From contig CAKQKQ010000085.1 in NCBI GenBank assembly GCA_934249265.1, positions 1 through 7,185 on the forward strand: a DNA stretch of 7,185 bases. The letters are read 5' to 3'. This stretch comes from an uncultured Clostridia bacterium (GTDB lineage Bacteria; Bacillota; Clostridia; Christensenellales; Borkfalkiaceae). A program made the position numbers and the translations under genes. A model generated the notes under the pieces. The model saw nothing but the letters and a program-made list of their open reading frames with translations, did not search any database and was not told where the DNA came from. Of the stretch, positions 1-5,500 are shown piece after piece (position 1 is the stretch's first letter; each line of letters starts with the position of its first letter).

Positions 1-848
1 GTCATGGTGCGGAAATGTCCTTCGCCGAGGTCGAGACCTATAGTCTCTTTGAAAATGTCTTTAATAAGTCCCTCGATAGGATAAGTTACGTCTTCTATTT
101 TTTCGACGAAACTCATTTCGATATCTATTTGAGTAAATTCGGGTTGACGGTTCGCCCTTAAGTCCTCGTCTCTGAAACATTTAGTAATTTGATAATATCT
201 GTCGTAACCGGCAATCATCAAAAGTTGTTTATAAAGTTGCGGCGATTGAGGAAGCGCGTAAAAACAACCCTCGTGTACTCTCGACGGAACGAGATAATCT
301 CTTGCGCCCTCGGGCGTGGAACGACCGAGCATAGGCGTTTCTATTTCCATAAAGCCGTTGTTGTCGAGATAATTTCTCGTTGCCTTTGCGATTTTAGAAC
401 GAACGATGAGTTTGTTTTGCAAAGACGGTCTTCTAAGGTCGAGATATCTGTATTTGAGACGAAGAGTCTCGTTTACGTTTAAGTTGTCTATAATTTCAAA
501 AGGCGTGGTGTCCGCTTCGTTTAAAATGCGAAGTTGCTCCGCGATTATTTCAACGTCGCCCGTTTCGATTTTGTTTGTCTTTGACTGTCTTTCCCTTACT
601 TTACCCTTTACCGCAAGCACGTATTCCGAACGTATGCTTTCGGCTTTTTCAAACACTTCGGGGTATTCGCTTTGGTCAAATACGACTTGCACAAGACCCG
701 TTTTGTCCCTTAAATCGACGAATATAAGACTGCCGAGGTTTCTTCTCCTCTGCGTCCAACCCATTACGACTACTTCGTCGCCTACGTTGTCGATACGGAA
801 CGTGCCGCACATTGCGGTTCTTTTTAAATTGCCCATCAACTCTGCCAT
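1..848 (-). CDS. aspS: Aspartate--tRNA ligase, N-terminal part (runs off left edge)
   Basis: Class II aminoacyl-tRNA synthetase that charges tRNA(Asp) with aspartate in the cytoplasm. The first 282 residues are visible; bacterial AspRS is near 590, so the insertion domain and the rest of the catalytic core lie beyond position 1. Residues about 12-105 form the OB-fold anticodon-binding domain (GWTQRRRNLGSLIFVDLRD). The catalytic domain then begins, with TPEGARDYLVPSR at 178-190, the aspartate-pocket segment QSPQLYKQLLM at 201-211, and class II motif 2 FRDEDLRANRQPEFTQ at 225-240, close to E. coli AspRS. The ATG at 846-848 is chosen because GGAG sits 6 nt upstream (855-858) and the protein starts just ahead of the conserved OB fold. 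Leu38 and Lys90 match E. coli Leu30 and Lys81, which suggests a discriminating (tRNA-Asp-only) enzyme. It has its own promoter. Identification is secure. Confidence 0.97.
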   Translation of the reverse strand, partial: MAELMGNLKRTAMCGTFRIDNVGDEVVVMGWTQRRRNLGSLIFVDLRDKTGLVQVVFDQSEYPEVFEKAESIRSEYVLAVKGKVRERQSKTNKIETGDVEIIAEQLRILNEADTTPFEIIDNLNVNETLRLKYRYLDLRRPSLQNKLIVRSKIAKATRNYLDNNGFMEIETPMLGRSTPEGARDYLVPSRVHEGCFYALPQSPQLYKQLLMIAGYDRYYQITKCFRDEDLRANRQPEFTQIDIEMSFVEKIEDVTYPIEGLIKDIFKETIGLDLGEGHFRTM

Positions 849-860
849 ATTATTCTCCGT

Positions 861-883
861 TTTCGCCTTTTTTTAAAGCGAAA
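861..883 (-). promoter_or_regulatory. Small hairpin in the aspS leader
   Basis: On the minus strand TTTCGC (878-883) can pair with GCGAAA (861-866) around an A-rich loop, ending just before the GGAG ribosome binding site. The predicted leader is only about 48 nt, too short for a T-box riboswitch, which often controls aminoacyl-tRNA synthetase genes in Firmicutes. Any effect on translation is inferred; the stem is only 6 bp. Confidence 0.3.
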
Positions 884-902
884 TAATTAATATTCTCGTT
901 AT

Positions 903-931
903 ATTTTAAACCATATTATAAAAGTTGTCAA
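903..931 (-). promoter_or_regulatory. aspS promoter (sigma-A type)
   Basis: On the minus strand a perfect -35 box TTGACA (926-931) is followed by a 17-bp spacer and the -10 box TAAAAT (903-908). Transcription should start near position 896, giving a leader of about 48 nt. Box sequences and spacing are close to the vegetative consensus, so this is the best promoter in the window. Confidence 0.8.
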
Positions 932-1071
932 TTATTTTATAAATAAGTAAATATTTTCTAAACAATAAGTTGAATATTTGCTTGCAAAAATTCGCTTGCA
1001 ATAAGTTTGCGTGCGGCAAAATTTTTGAGTTTTTATAAAATGAAAGCGTTTTTATAAATTAAGGTGCAACC
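932..1071. other. AT-rich spacer without a gene
   Basis: No plausible coding frame or RNA gene is seen between the aspS promoter and the tandem repeat. The octamer GCTTGCAA occurs twice (980-987 and 994-1001, 14 bp apart). The 16-bp string at 1005-1020 (GTTTGC then TGCGGCAAA) recurs imperfectly at 3807-3824, on the other side of the phage-tail gene pair. Positions 1051-1071 loosely resemble a decayed copy of the neighbouring 25-bp repeat. Confidence 0.5.
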
Positions 1072-1196
1072 AAAATTGCAAATTTAGCCGAAAAATAAAA
1101 TTGTAAATTAAACCGCAAAATAAAATTGCAAATTTAGCCGAAAAATAAAATTGCAAATTTAGCCGAAAAATAAAATTGCAAATTTAGCCGAAAAAT
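1072..1196. repeat. 25-bp tandem repeat, five copies
   Basis: Five head-to-tail copies start at 1072, 1097, 1122, 1147 and 1172. The unit is AAAA, then the core TTGCAAATTTAGCCG, then AAAAAT. Copies 1, 3, 4 and 5 are identical; copy 2 differs at four positions. The 25-bp period is not a multiple of three and no spacers separate the units, so this is neither coding nor a CRISPR array. It lies 3' of the tail gene pair and about 140 bp upstream of the aspS -35 box. Identity of the outer copies suggests recent slippage or recombination. Function unknown. Confidence 0.95.
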
Positions 1197-1213
1197 TAAA
1201 CCGACGGTTTTAA
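1191..1213 (-). terminator. Probable intrinsic terminator of the tail gene pair
   Basis: The minus strand reads TTAAAACC, a GTC loop, GGTTTAA, then TTTTT. The stem is about 7 bp with one bulged A and is followed directly by the U tract (positions 1195 to 1191). It lies about 40 nt past the stop codon of the minor structural gene. The U tract is also the end of the last 25-bp repeat copy. The stem is short and AU-rich, so confidence is moderate. Confidence 0.45.
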
Positions 1214-1250
1214 TTAAAGCCGACGGGCGAAATGTAAATTAATCGCTCGA

Positions 1251-2696
1251 CTAATTTGATTCTTCTAAGTACAGCGAAAGGTCGAATTTATAAGGCTGGT
1301 TGTCGGTTATGAACTGAAAACAGTTATATCCTTTAAACGGGACTATCGTAGCCGACGCCGCCTCGCTTTCGACCTGTGTAGAATAAATATATCCGTCGGT
1401 ATTTTGAGAGATATTTACTGTGCGTTTCGTCTCTAAATTAGGACTTATTATTCTGCTGATTTTATATCCGGTGACGTCGAATTCGTCTCTATTTGCGCCT
1501 ATACTGCGTAATCTGTCTTCCATATATATTTTATATTCTTTTACGTAAGGCTTTTCGTAAACGGGCGAGGAATTTGCGTCCGTTTCTATTTGAATATCCT
1601 TAATTTTTACGTCGTTAGTGCAATTGTAAATCACTATAGTGTAAAAGCCGTGTTCCATTACAGAAAAAGTTTTGCTATGCGTTGCGTAGCCGTTTGAATA
1701 GTTGCAATCGAGAAAATCTATTTCTCCGCCCGTTATGCCGCTGCCCGTAAAGTTACCCCAACTGCCGAGATTATTTGACGAAAATTTCCTTATGCCGACG
1801 CGAATTTTGCCGTAACTTGTACTGCGCTTGTTGGTGATGTTTACCTTTAAACTCAACGTGTAAGTTTTTGTTGAAAGCAAATATAAAGGACCGTTGAATT
1901 CGTCGCCTTTAAAATACAAATTGCCCGAGGTTGCGTCTTGCCCGTCGGGGGCGTCCGTACTGCCCGTTATCGTCATTACTCCGTCGCTATCTTCGCTGAA
2001 AGTACAAGCGGTACAAGTTCCGTCGGTAACGTATTTGTTCGCGAGAATGTTTCTGCCCGAAACTCGTAATCTCGTATAATAACCGAATTTGTCGTAAGAA
2101 GTAGGAACGCCGCCTTCTTCCCACATTAGTTTTTTAATCGTTATGCTGTCGCCTATTTTGCCCTCGACTTTCACGTTGATGACTATATGCTCGTCGTTGC
2201 CCGTTGCCGAACAAACTCTATAGTTTTTTGTAAGCATATTGAAAACCTCGCTTGCAAAAGAGGTCGATTGATCGATATAATGTTTGACGGTTATCAACGC
2301 CTTTGTAACGGTTGAGGATTTCAACAATTCTTCATACCAAATGCAAGTTTTTTTATTATTCGAGCAATTGTATATCATAAAGTCAACCGTACCCGTGGTC
2401 GCCGTCAATGTGAATTTTAAATCGTCTCCCGACTTTTCAAAAGTCAAGTTTTTTTCGGTGTAAAACGCTGTGTCTAAAAAGTTTTTTGTGTGATACCCGA
2501 AGCATAAAATTTGCGAAGGATATTTTTCGCTGGGCGTGTGTTTTATGGTGCTTTTGCCGTATACTTTCAACGATTTTATGGGCGTCGGCACACAGTTTGA
2601 CAATATGCACGAGCCGCCGCTGTAAGAATCGATTGACAGATAAACGTCTTTTAACGGATTTTTATTGCAAAATCTGTGCGATAATAGTTTTTTCAT
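1251..2696 (-). CDS. Phage minor tail/receptor-binding-like protein with two carbohydrate-binding-like domains
   Basis: A 481-residue protein resembling the C-terminal parts of siphophage minor structural proteins. After a short N-terminal stretch comes SLKVYGKST (42-50), the usual entry to these modules. Two beta-rich domains follow, about 70-210 and 211-385. Each closes with the same signature: ITIKKLMWEEGGVPTSYDKF (185-204), then VKIKDIQIETDANSSPVYEK (363-382), the familiar phage form being IKNIQLEEGS..T.YEPY. Next is LRSIGANRDEF (396-406), matching the LRSIGDVKDE-type motif of phage tail proteins, and a final beta domain. No signal peptide or membrane segment is seen. ATG at 2694-2696 has AGGAGG 5 nt upstream (2702-2707). 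It follows the BppU-like gene by 14 bp, so the two are probably cotranscribed and may form one tail-tip assembly. Sugar or cell-surface binding is inferred; I recognise the family style, not an individual gene. Confidence 0.75.
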   Translation of the reverse strand: MKKLLSHRFCNKNPLKDVYLSIDSYSGGSCILSNCVPTPIKSLKVYGKSTIKHTPSEKYPSQILCFGYHTKNFLDTAFYTEKNLTFEKSGDDLKFTLTATTGTVDFMIYNCSNNKKTCIWYEELLKSSTVTKALITVKHYIDQSTSFASEVFNMLTKNYRVCSATGNDEHIVINVKVEGKIGDSITIKKLMWEEGGVPTSYDKFGYYTRLRVSGRNILANKYVTDGTCTACTFSEDSDGVMTITGSTDAPDGQDATSGNLYFKGDEFNGPLYLLSTKTYTLSLKVNITNKRSTSYGKIRVGIRKFSSNNLGSWGNFTGSGITGGEIDFLDCNYSNGYATHSKTFSVMEHGFYTIVIYNCTNDVKIKDIQIETDANSSPVYEKPYVKEYKIYMEDRLRSIGANRDEFDVTGYKISRIISPNLETKRTVNISQNTDGYIYSTQVESEAASATIVPFKGYNCFQFITDNQPYKFDLSLYLEESN

Positions 2697-2710
2697 GCCT
2701 ACCTCCTAAT

Positions 2711-3571
2711 TTACACTCTCCTAACGACGGCAGAACAAGTCGTTCCGTAAAACAAAAACGAAATTTCATAAGTGCTTTGCGCGCCCGGTGTGAACGTGGT
2801 GGTCACTTCGTCGCCGCTCCAAATAATTCCGCTTTCTATCGTTACGGCGGGTTGGGTGTCGGTGGTTTTGATGATAAGGACTCTGTAAGTTCCTTTATTA
2901 TATGCCGACGGGGTGGCTATTTTGAGTTTTTTGCCGCTAAAAAGCGTCATATCGTAATAAGTTACGTCTTTTGCCGTGGCGCAGTCGTACACGAAAACAC
3001 TGCTGCCGTTTATCGACGTAAAGTCGCCCGAGGCTACCTCTTTATAAGTGGTTTTGTCCTCTTTGGTGTAAAGTATGGAGTTTACGTTTGTCACAACGTC
3101 TTGTTGCAACGCTTGCTTTTTTTGCTCGAGTTTAGTTTGGCAGTCCTCTATCGCTTGGTTGTATTGAGCGACGAGTTGCTGATAAACCGTGGGCGTGAGT
3201 TCGGTTTCGGCTTGAGCAAAACCCGATACCGATTCGTTGATTTTAAGCGTAAACGGCTCGGTGATATAAATTATGCTGCCGGCGGCATTTTCAAACGAAA
3301 TTTGCATTTCGACGTTGCCGTTTAATCTCGTTAAAACGCCGCTAACGGGAATTTTAACCATCGACTTTTGATTTTTAACAACCTTTGTGAGTTGAATTTT
3401 ATCTTCATAGCCGTCTCGACATCTCACCCTTAAATACACTTTAAGCGAACTTAAATCGGTGCTATTGTACAGCGTGGGCGCGTCTACGTAAATGTCGTCT
3501 ACTCCGCACTCGCCTTGCATTACGCTGTCTTGAAAAAGCACTACTTTTTTGTCTTTTATAAAACCTTCCAA
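2711..3571 (-). CDS. BppU-like phage baseplate/tail protein (TTG start)
   Basis: A 286-residue protein, probably a baseplate-upper or tail-tip component. Residues about 8-118 form a beta-rich N-terminal domain resembling the BppU N-terminal family (DIYVDAPTLY, LKVYLRVRCRDG, then ITEPFTLKINESV). Residues about 119-165 are Gln/Glu/Lys-rich and heptad-like (VYQQLVAQYNQAIEDCQTKL), a likely trimeric coiled coil. The C-terminal part (about 185-286) is a beta domain ending IIWSGDEVTTTFTPGAQS, then YEISFLFYGTT, typical of phage tail-fibre ends. The frame is open upstream to an ATG at 3629-3631, but that ATG lies inside the -35 box. TTG at 3569-3571 has a near-perfect AAAGGAGG 7 nt upstream (3579-3586) and is taken as the start. 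Codon use resembles the neighbours, so acquisition was not recent. Tail identity is fairly sure; the exact family is not. Confidence 0.72.
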   Translation of the reverse strand: MEGFIKDKKVVLFQDSVMQGECGVDDIYVDAPTLYNSTDLSSLKVYLRVRCRDGYEDKIQLTKVVKNQKSMVKIPVSGVLTRLNGNVEMQISFENAAGSIIYITEPFTLKINESVSGFAQAETELTPTVYQQLVAQYNQAIEDCQTKLEQKKQALQQDVVTNVNSILYTKEDKTTYKEVASGDFTSINGSSVFVYDCATAKDVTYYDMTLFSGKKLKIATPSAYNKGTYRVLIIKTTDTQPAVTIESGIIWSGDEVTTTFTPGAQSTYEISFLFYGTTCSAVVRRV

Positions 3572-3578
3572 TTGTTTT

Positions 3579-3586
3579 CCTCCTTT
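3579..3586 (-). promoter_or_regulatory. Ribosome binding site that fixes the TTG start
   Basis: The minus strand carries AAAGGAGG 7 nt before the TTG at 3569-3571, almost fully complementary to the 16S rRNA 3' end. No comparable site precedes the in-frame ATG at 3631, so this site decides the start codon of the BppU-like gene. Confidence 0.85.
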
Positions 3587-3603
3587 TATCAGTCCCCGTG
3601 TAA

Positions 3604-3631
3604 ATTGTACTATAACGATTAAAAATTTCAA
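3604..3631 (-). promoter_or_regulatory. Promoter of the tail gene pair
   Basis: On the minus strand TTGAAA (3626-3631) and TACAAT (3604-3609) are separated by 16 bp; each matches five of six consensus positions. Transcription would start near 3597, giving a leader of about 25 nt that contains the AAAGGAGG site. The two tail genes would thus be an independent transcription unit rather than the end of a longer phage operon. Confidence 0.6.
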
Positions 3632-3670
3632 TATTTATATGACATTTTTTATTAAAATCATACGCTTAAA

Positions 3671-3750
3671 TTGTGGGAATTGTAGTGGTTTTTGGGAGCG
3701 AGTGTTGGGGGCTTGCGTATGCCGTGGGTTGCGGTTTTTTGGGAGAAATA
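3671..3750 (-). promoter_or_regulatory. C-rich, G-poor stretch (rut-like candidate)
   Basis: By direct count the plus strand has 34 G and 6 C in these 80 bases, so RNA read from the minus strand would be about 43% C and 8% G, with few pairing options. Such C-over-G segments are the hallmark of Rho utilisation sites. It lies between the nucleosidase terminator and the tail-gene promoter, where it could stop minus-strand read-through. No open frame here is convincing. The skew is seen; the rut function is inferred. Confidence 0.35.
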
Positions 3751-3833
3751 TACGTGGAAATCGCTTTATTTTCGACTTGACTTCGGCAATTTTTTTATAC
3801 CTTTTTGTTTGCATTTGCGGCAAATCTCGGCAT

Positions 3834-3874
3834 AAAAAAAGACAGCCTTAAAGGAATTTTCGCCTTTAAAGTTG
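3834..3874 (-). terminator. Intrinsic terminator downstream of the nucleosidase gene
   Basis: On the minus strand CTTTAAAGG (3871-3863) pairs with CCTTTAAGG (3854-3846) around an 8-nt loop; one of the nine pairs is G-U. Two further pairs follow beyond a mismatch. A run of seven T (3840-3834) begins two bases past the stem. The G-U pair forms only in minus-strand RNA, where the T run also lies close to the stem, so the orientation fits the nucleosidase gene, whose stop codon is about 140 nt upstream. The 115 bases between hold nothing recognisable. Confidence 0.6.
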
Positions 3875-4016
3875 CCTTGATTTTTTAAATTTTCTTTTAG
3901 TTTTTATCGTGAAATTTTTGTTTTTACTGCAAATAAATAAGGCGGTTTACCCTTTAGTTTTGCGACTACGTTTATAAATTTTAGGCTTGATAAAATTTTA
4001 GAACAAACCTTATATT

Positions 4017-4703
4017 TTACAATTTTTCGACTATGTTTTTCACAAGAGAAACGTACACTTTTACAGCCGCTTTTACGTTTGTCAAATAATCGTCTGCGCC
4101 GCCCTTTCCGTCGGACACCGCCTTTAAAACGAGCAACGGCACGCCCGCGTTTTCGCACACTACCGCAATGCCGGCGCACTCCATATCGCACACCTCGGCG
4201 GAAAAGTCTTTGTTTAAGCGTTTTTTAGTTTCGTTGTCGGCTATAAATTTATCTGCCGAAGCGCAAACTACCGACTTTAAATCAGGTGAAATTTTCTTTA
4301 AAAAATCATTGAAATAATCTACTTTTATAATCGGAGTATCGTGCTCTGGATATACCCCCACGGGCACGCCGTCGATTTGAGACAAGTCGAAATCGTAATG
4401 CACAACCCCGTTAACAACAACTACGCTGCAAATTTCTCTGCTGTCCGTAAGCGCGCCGCAAACGCCGAAATTAAGCACCGCGTCTACTCCGTATTTGCTT
4501 ATAAGCACTGCGGTTGCTCCCGCCGCGCAAATTTCGCCCACGCCCGACTCGGTGATGTACAACAATTTGTCGCCCGCTTTGTATGTTTTTATGGTATAGC
4601 CGCAAACTTTTTCTTCGTTTACCATGTCAGAAAATGCGCCGATAATGGGCATAATTTCCTTATTCATGGCGACGACCATGCCTATTTTTTGTATTTTGTT
4701 CAT
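4017..4703 (-). CDS. mtnN: 5'-methylthioadenosine/S-adenosylhomocysteine nucleosidase
   Basis: Hydrolyses the glycosidic bond of methylthioadenosine and S-adenosylhomocysteine to release adenine, clearing by-products of polyamine synthesis and methylation. At 228 residues it has the usual length (E. coli 232). Aligning by eye with the E. coli enzyme, Glu16 in VVAMNKEI matches catalytic Glu12. SGVGEICAAGAT (53-64) and LNFGVCGAL (77-85) form the nucleobase/ribose-side loops. SADKFI (149-154) matches SGDAFI. DMECAGIAVVC (173-183) holds the ribose-binding Met174-Glu175, and VSD (196-198) holds Asp198, equivalent to the adenine-binding Asp197. All catalytic residues are kept, so it should be active. 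The ATG at 4701-4703 has AGAGG 6 nt upstream. It diverges from the amidotransferase gene with only 30 bp between the start codons. Closely related phosphorylases are less likely given the length and motifs. Confidence 0.93.
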   Translation of the reverse strand: MNKIQKIGMVVAMNKEIMPIIGAFSDMVNEEKVCGYTIKTYKAGDKLLYITESGVGEICAAGATAVLISKYGVDAVLNFGVCGALTDSREICSVVVVNGVVHYDFDLSQIDGVPVGVYPEHDTPIIKVDYFNDFLKKISPDLKSVVCASADKFIADNETKKRLNKDFSAEVCDMECAGIAVVCENAGVPLLVLKAVSDGKGGADDYLTNVKAAVKVYVSLVKNIVEKL

Positions 4704-4733
4704 AAATTTCCTCTAAAATGTGTAAGTTTTAAT
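4704..4733. promoter_or_regulatory. 30-bp divergent intergenic region
   Basis: These 30 bases separate the start codons of two divergent genes. They contain the AGAGG site of the nucleosidase gene (4710-4714, minus). On the plus strand TAAAAT (4714-4719) could be a -10 box, with a poor TTGTAT 19 bp upstream; it would leave a leader of only about 8 nt for the amidotransferase, which lacks a visible ribosome binding site. Any -35 box must lie inside the opposite gene. Weakly supported. Confidence 0.3.
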
Positions 4734-5444
4734 ATGAATGCTTTGGTATTAAACGACAGTAAGTTTGCCTATAATTATTGCAAAATTTTATCCCTTTTCG
4801 GCATAAACGCCGACGTAATAAGCCGCCCGATATCGCCGCAAAAATACGATTTTTTACTATTGTGCGGCGGCGGCGACGTAAACCCCGCGTTTTATTCTAA
4901 CGCCCAATATCCGTGCAACAATATCGACACCGAAAGAGACGTAATCGAATTGTCCTTAATTGAAAAATTTGCTCGTCAAGGCAAGAAAATTATAGGAATT
5001 TGCCGAGGTCTGCAAGTGCTGAACGTGTATTTCGGCGGTACGCTTGAAAACATACCCTTTGCGCCAAACCGCAATTTAAACGGCATACCGAAAACCGATT
5101 TAAGCGGTGATTTTAGCATAAATTATCCGCAAAAAAACTTAAATATTGGCGTTTTTCACTCGCAATTAGACGGTAAAGACTCAAAACACGAAGTTTATAC
5201 TTCACCGAAATTTTGCGACAAATTCGATAAAACGATAATTGTAAATTCCGCGCATAAACAGCGGATAAAAAGACTTGCGAATAGTTTTACATCTATTTTT
5301 GTTGCGGCGGACGGAACGATAGAAGGCATTGCAAGCAAAACCTTGCCTATCGTTGCCTTTCAATTTCACCCCGAACGCATGCTTGAAAATTTTTCGTTGA
5401 GCGGTAAAGAATTGTTTTCGTTCGCGCTGAATTATAATCCTTGA
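4734..5444 (+). CDS. Class I glutamine amidotransferase-like, gamma-glutamyl-gamma-aminobutyrate hydrolase family (peptidase C26)
   Basis: A 236-residue putative hydrolase of gamma-glutamyl amide bonds, of the PuuD type. Motifs in order: LLLCGGGDVNPAFY (41-54), ER at 67-68 followed by DVIELSLIEKF, the nucleophile elbow GICRGLQVLN (88-97) with Cys90, NSAHKQRI (171-178), ADGTIEGI (192-199), and AFQFHPER (208-215) with His212 and Glu214 completing the Cys-His-Glu triad. All catalytic residues are present. The N-terminus is shorter than in PuuD (254 residues) and lacks the usual first beta strand with PVIGIT. The frame stays open upstream to 4341, but that part is antisense to the nucleosidase and has no family similarity; ATG at 4734 is the first sensible start. 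No ribosome binding site is visible. The substrate is unknown; it is the only plus-strand gene and converges with the Rho-like gene. Confidence 0.87.
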   Translation: MNALVLNDSKFAYNYCKILSLFGINADVISRPISPQKYDFLLLCGGGDVNPAFYSNAQYPCNNIDTERDVIELSLIEKFARQGKKIIGICRGLQVLNVYFGGTLENIPFAPNRNLNGIPKTDLSGDFSINYPQKNLNIGVFHSQLDGKDSKHEVYTSPKFCDKFDKTIIVNSAHKQRIKRLANSFTSIFVAADGTIEGIASKTLPIVAFQFHPERMLENFSLSGKELFSFALNYNP

Positions 5445-5470
5445 ATAAAGAAAAATTAAGTATTTTAAAC

Positions 5471-5500
5471 AATTTTATAGGCAAATTATTTGCCGAAATT
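5471..5500 (-). terminator. Hairpin overlapping the Rho-like gene stop codon
   Basis: GGCAAA (5480-5485) and TTTGCC (5489-5494) form a 6-bp stem whose three-base loop is the TAA stop codon of the Rho-like gene. Outer arms AATTT and AAATT extend it beyond an internal loop. There is no good T run on either strand, so it is at best a weak terminator between these convergent genes, or an mRNA 3'-end stabiliser. Confidence 0.35.

Noticed and set aside
849..931. T-box or other large riboswitch for aspS
   Set aside because: The promoter leaves a leader of only about 48 nt, far too short for a T-box, and no T-box consensus is seen.
1072..1196. CRISPR array
   Set aside because: Units are directly adjacent at a 25-bp period with no unique spacers, and no cas gene is present.
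2486..3325. Long plus-strand open frame (279 codons)
   Set aside because: It lies antisense to the two tail genes, is rich in Arg/Cys/Phe as expected of a reverse-frame shadow, and has no recognisable domain or ribosome binding site.
1251..3571. Complete prophage
   Set aside because: Only two tail-end genes are present; no integrase, capsid, terminase, tape measure or lysis gene lies in the window, and the flanks are host genes.
3671..3750. G-quadruplex on the plus strand
   Set aside because: The runs of three or more G are mostly 10-18 bases apart, longer than the loops of a canonical quadruplex; the strand skew is the better description.
3635..3851. Small open frames on both strands in the gap upstream of the tail genes
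   Set aside because: The composition follows the G/C strand skew, the proteins are low-complexity or basic without recognisable motifs, and no ribosome binding sites fit.
3904..4191. Minus-strand basic 95-codon frame
   Set aside because: It overlaps the nucleosidase gene in another frame and is an Arg/Lys-rich shadow.
4341..4733. Upstream extension of the amidotransferase frame
   Set aside because: This open stretch is antisense to the well-supported nucleosidase gene and shows no similarity to the amidotransferase family.
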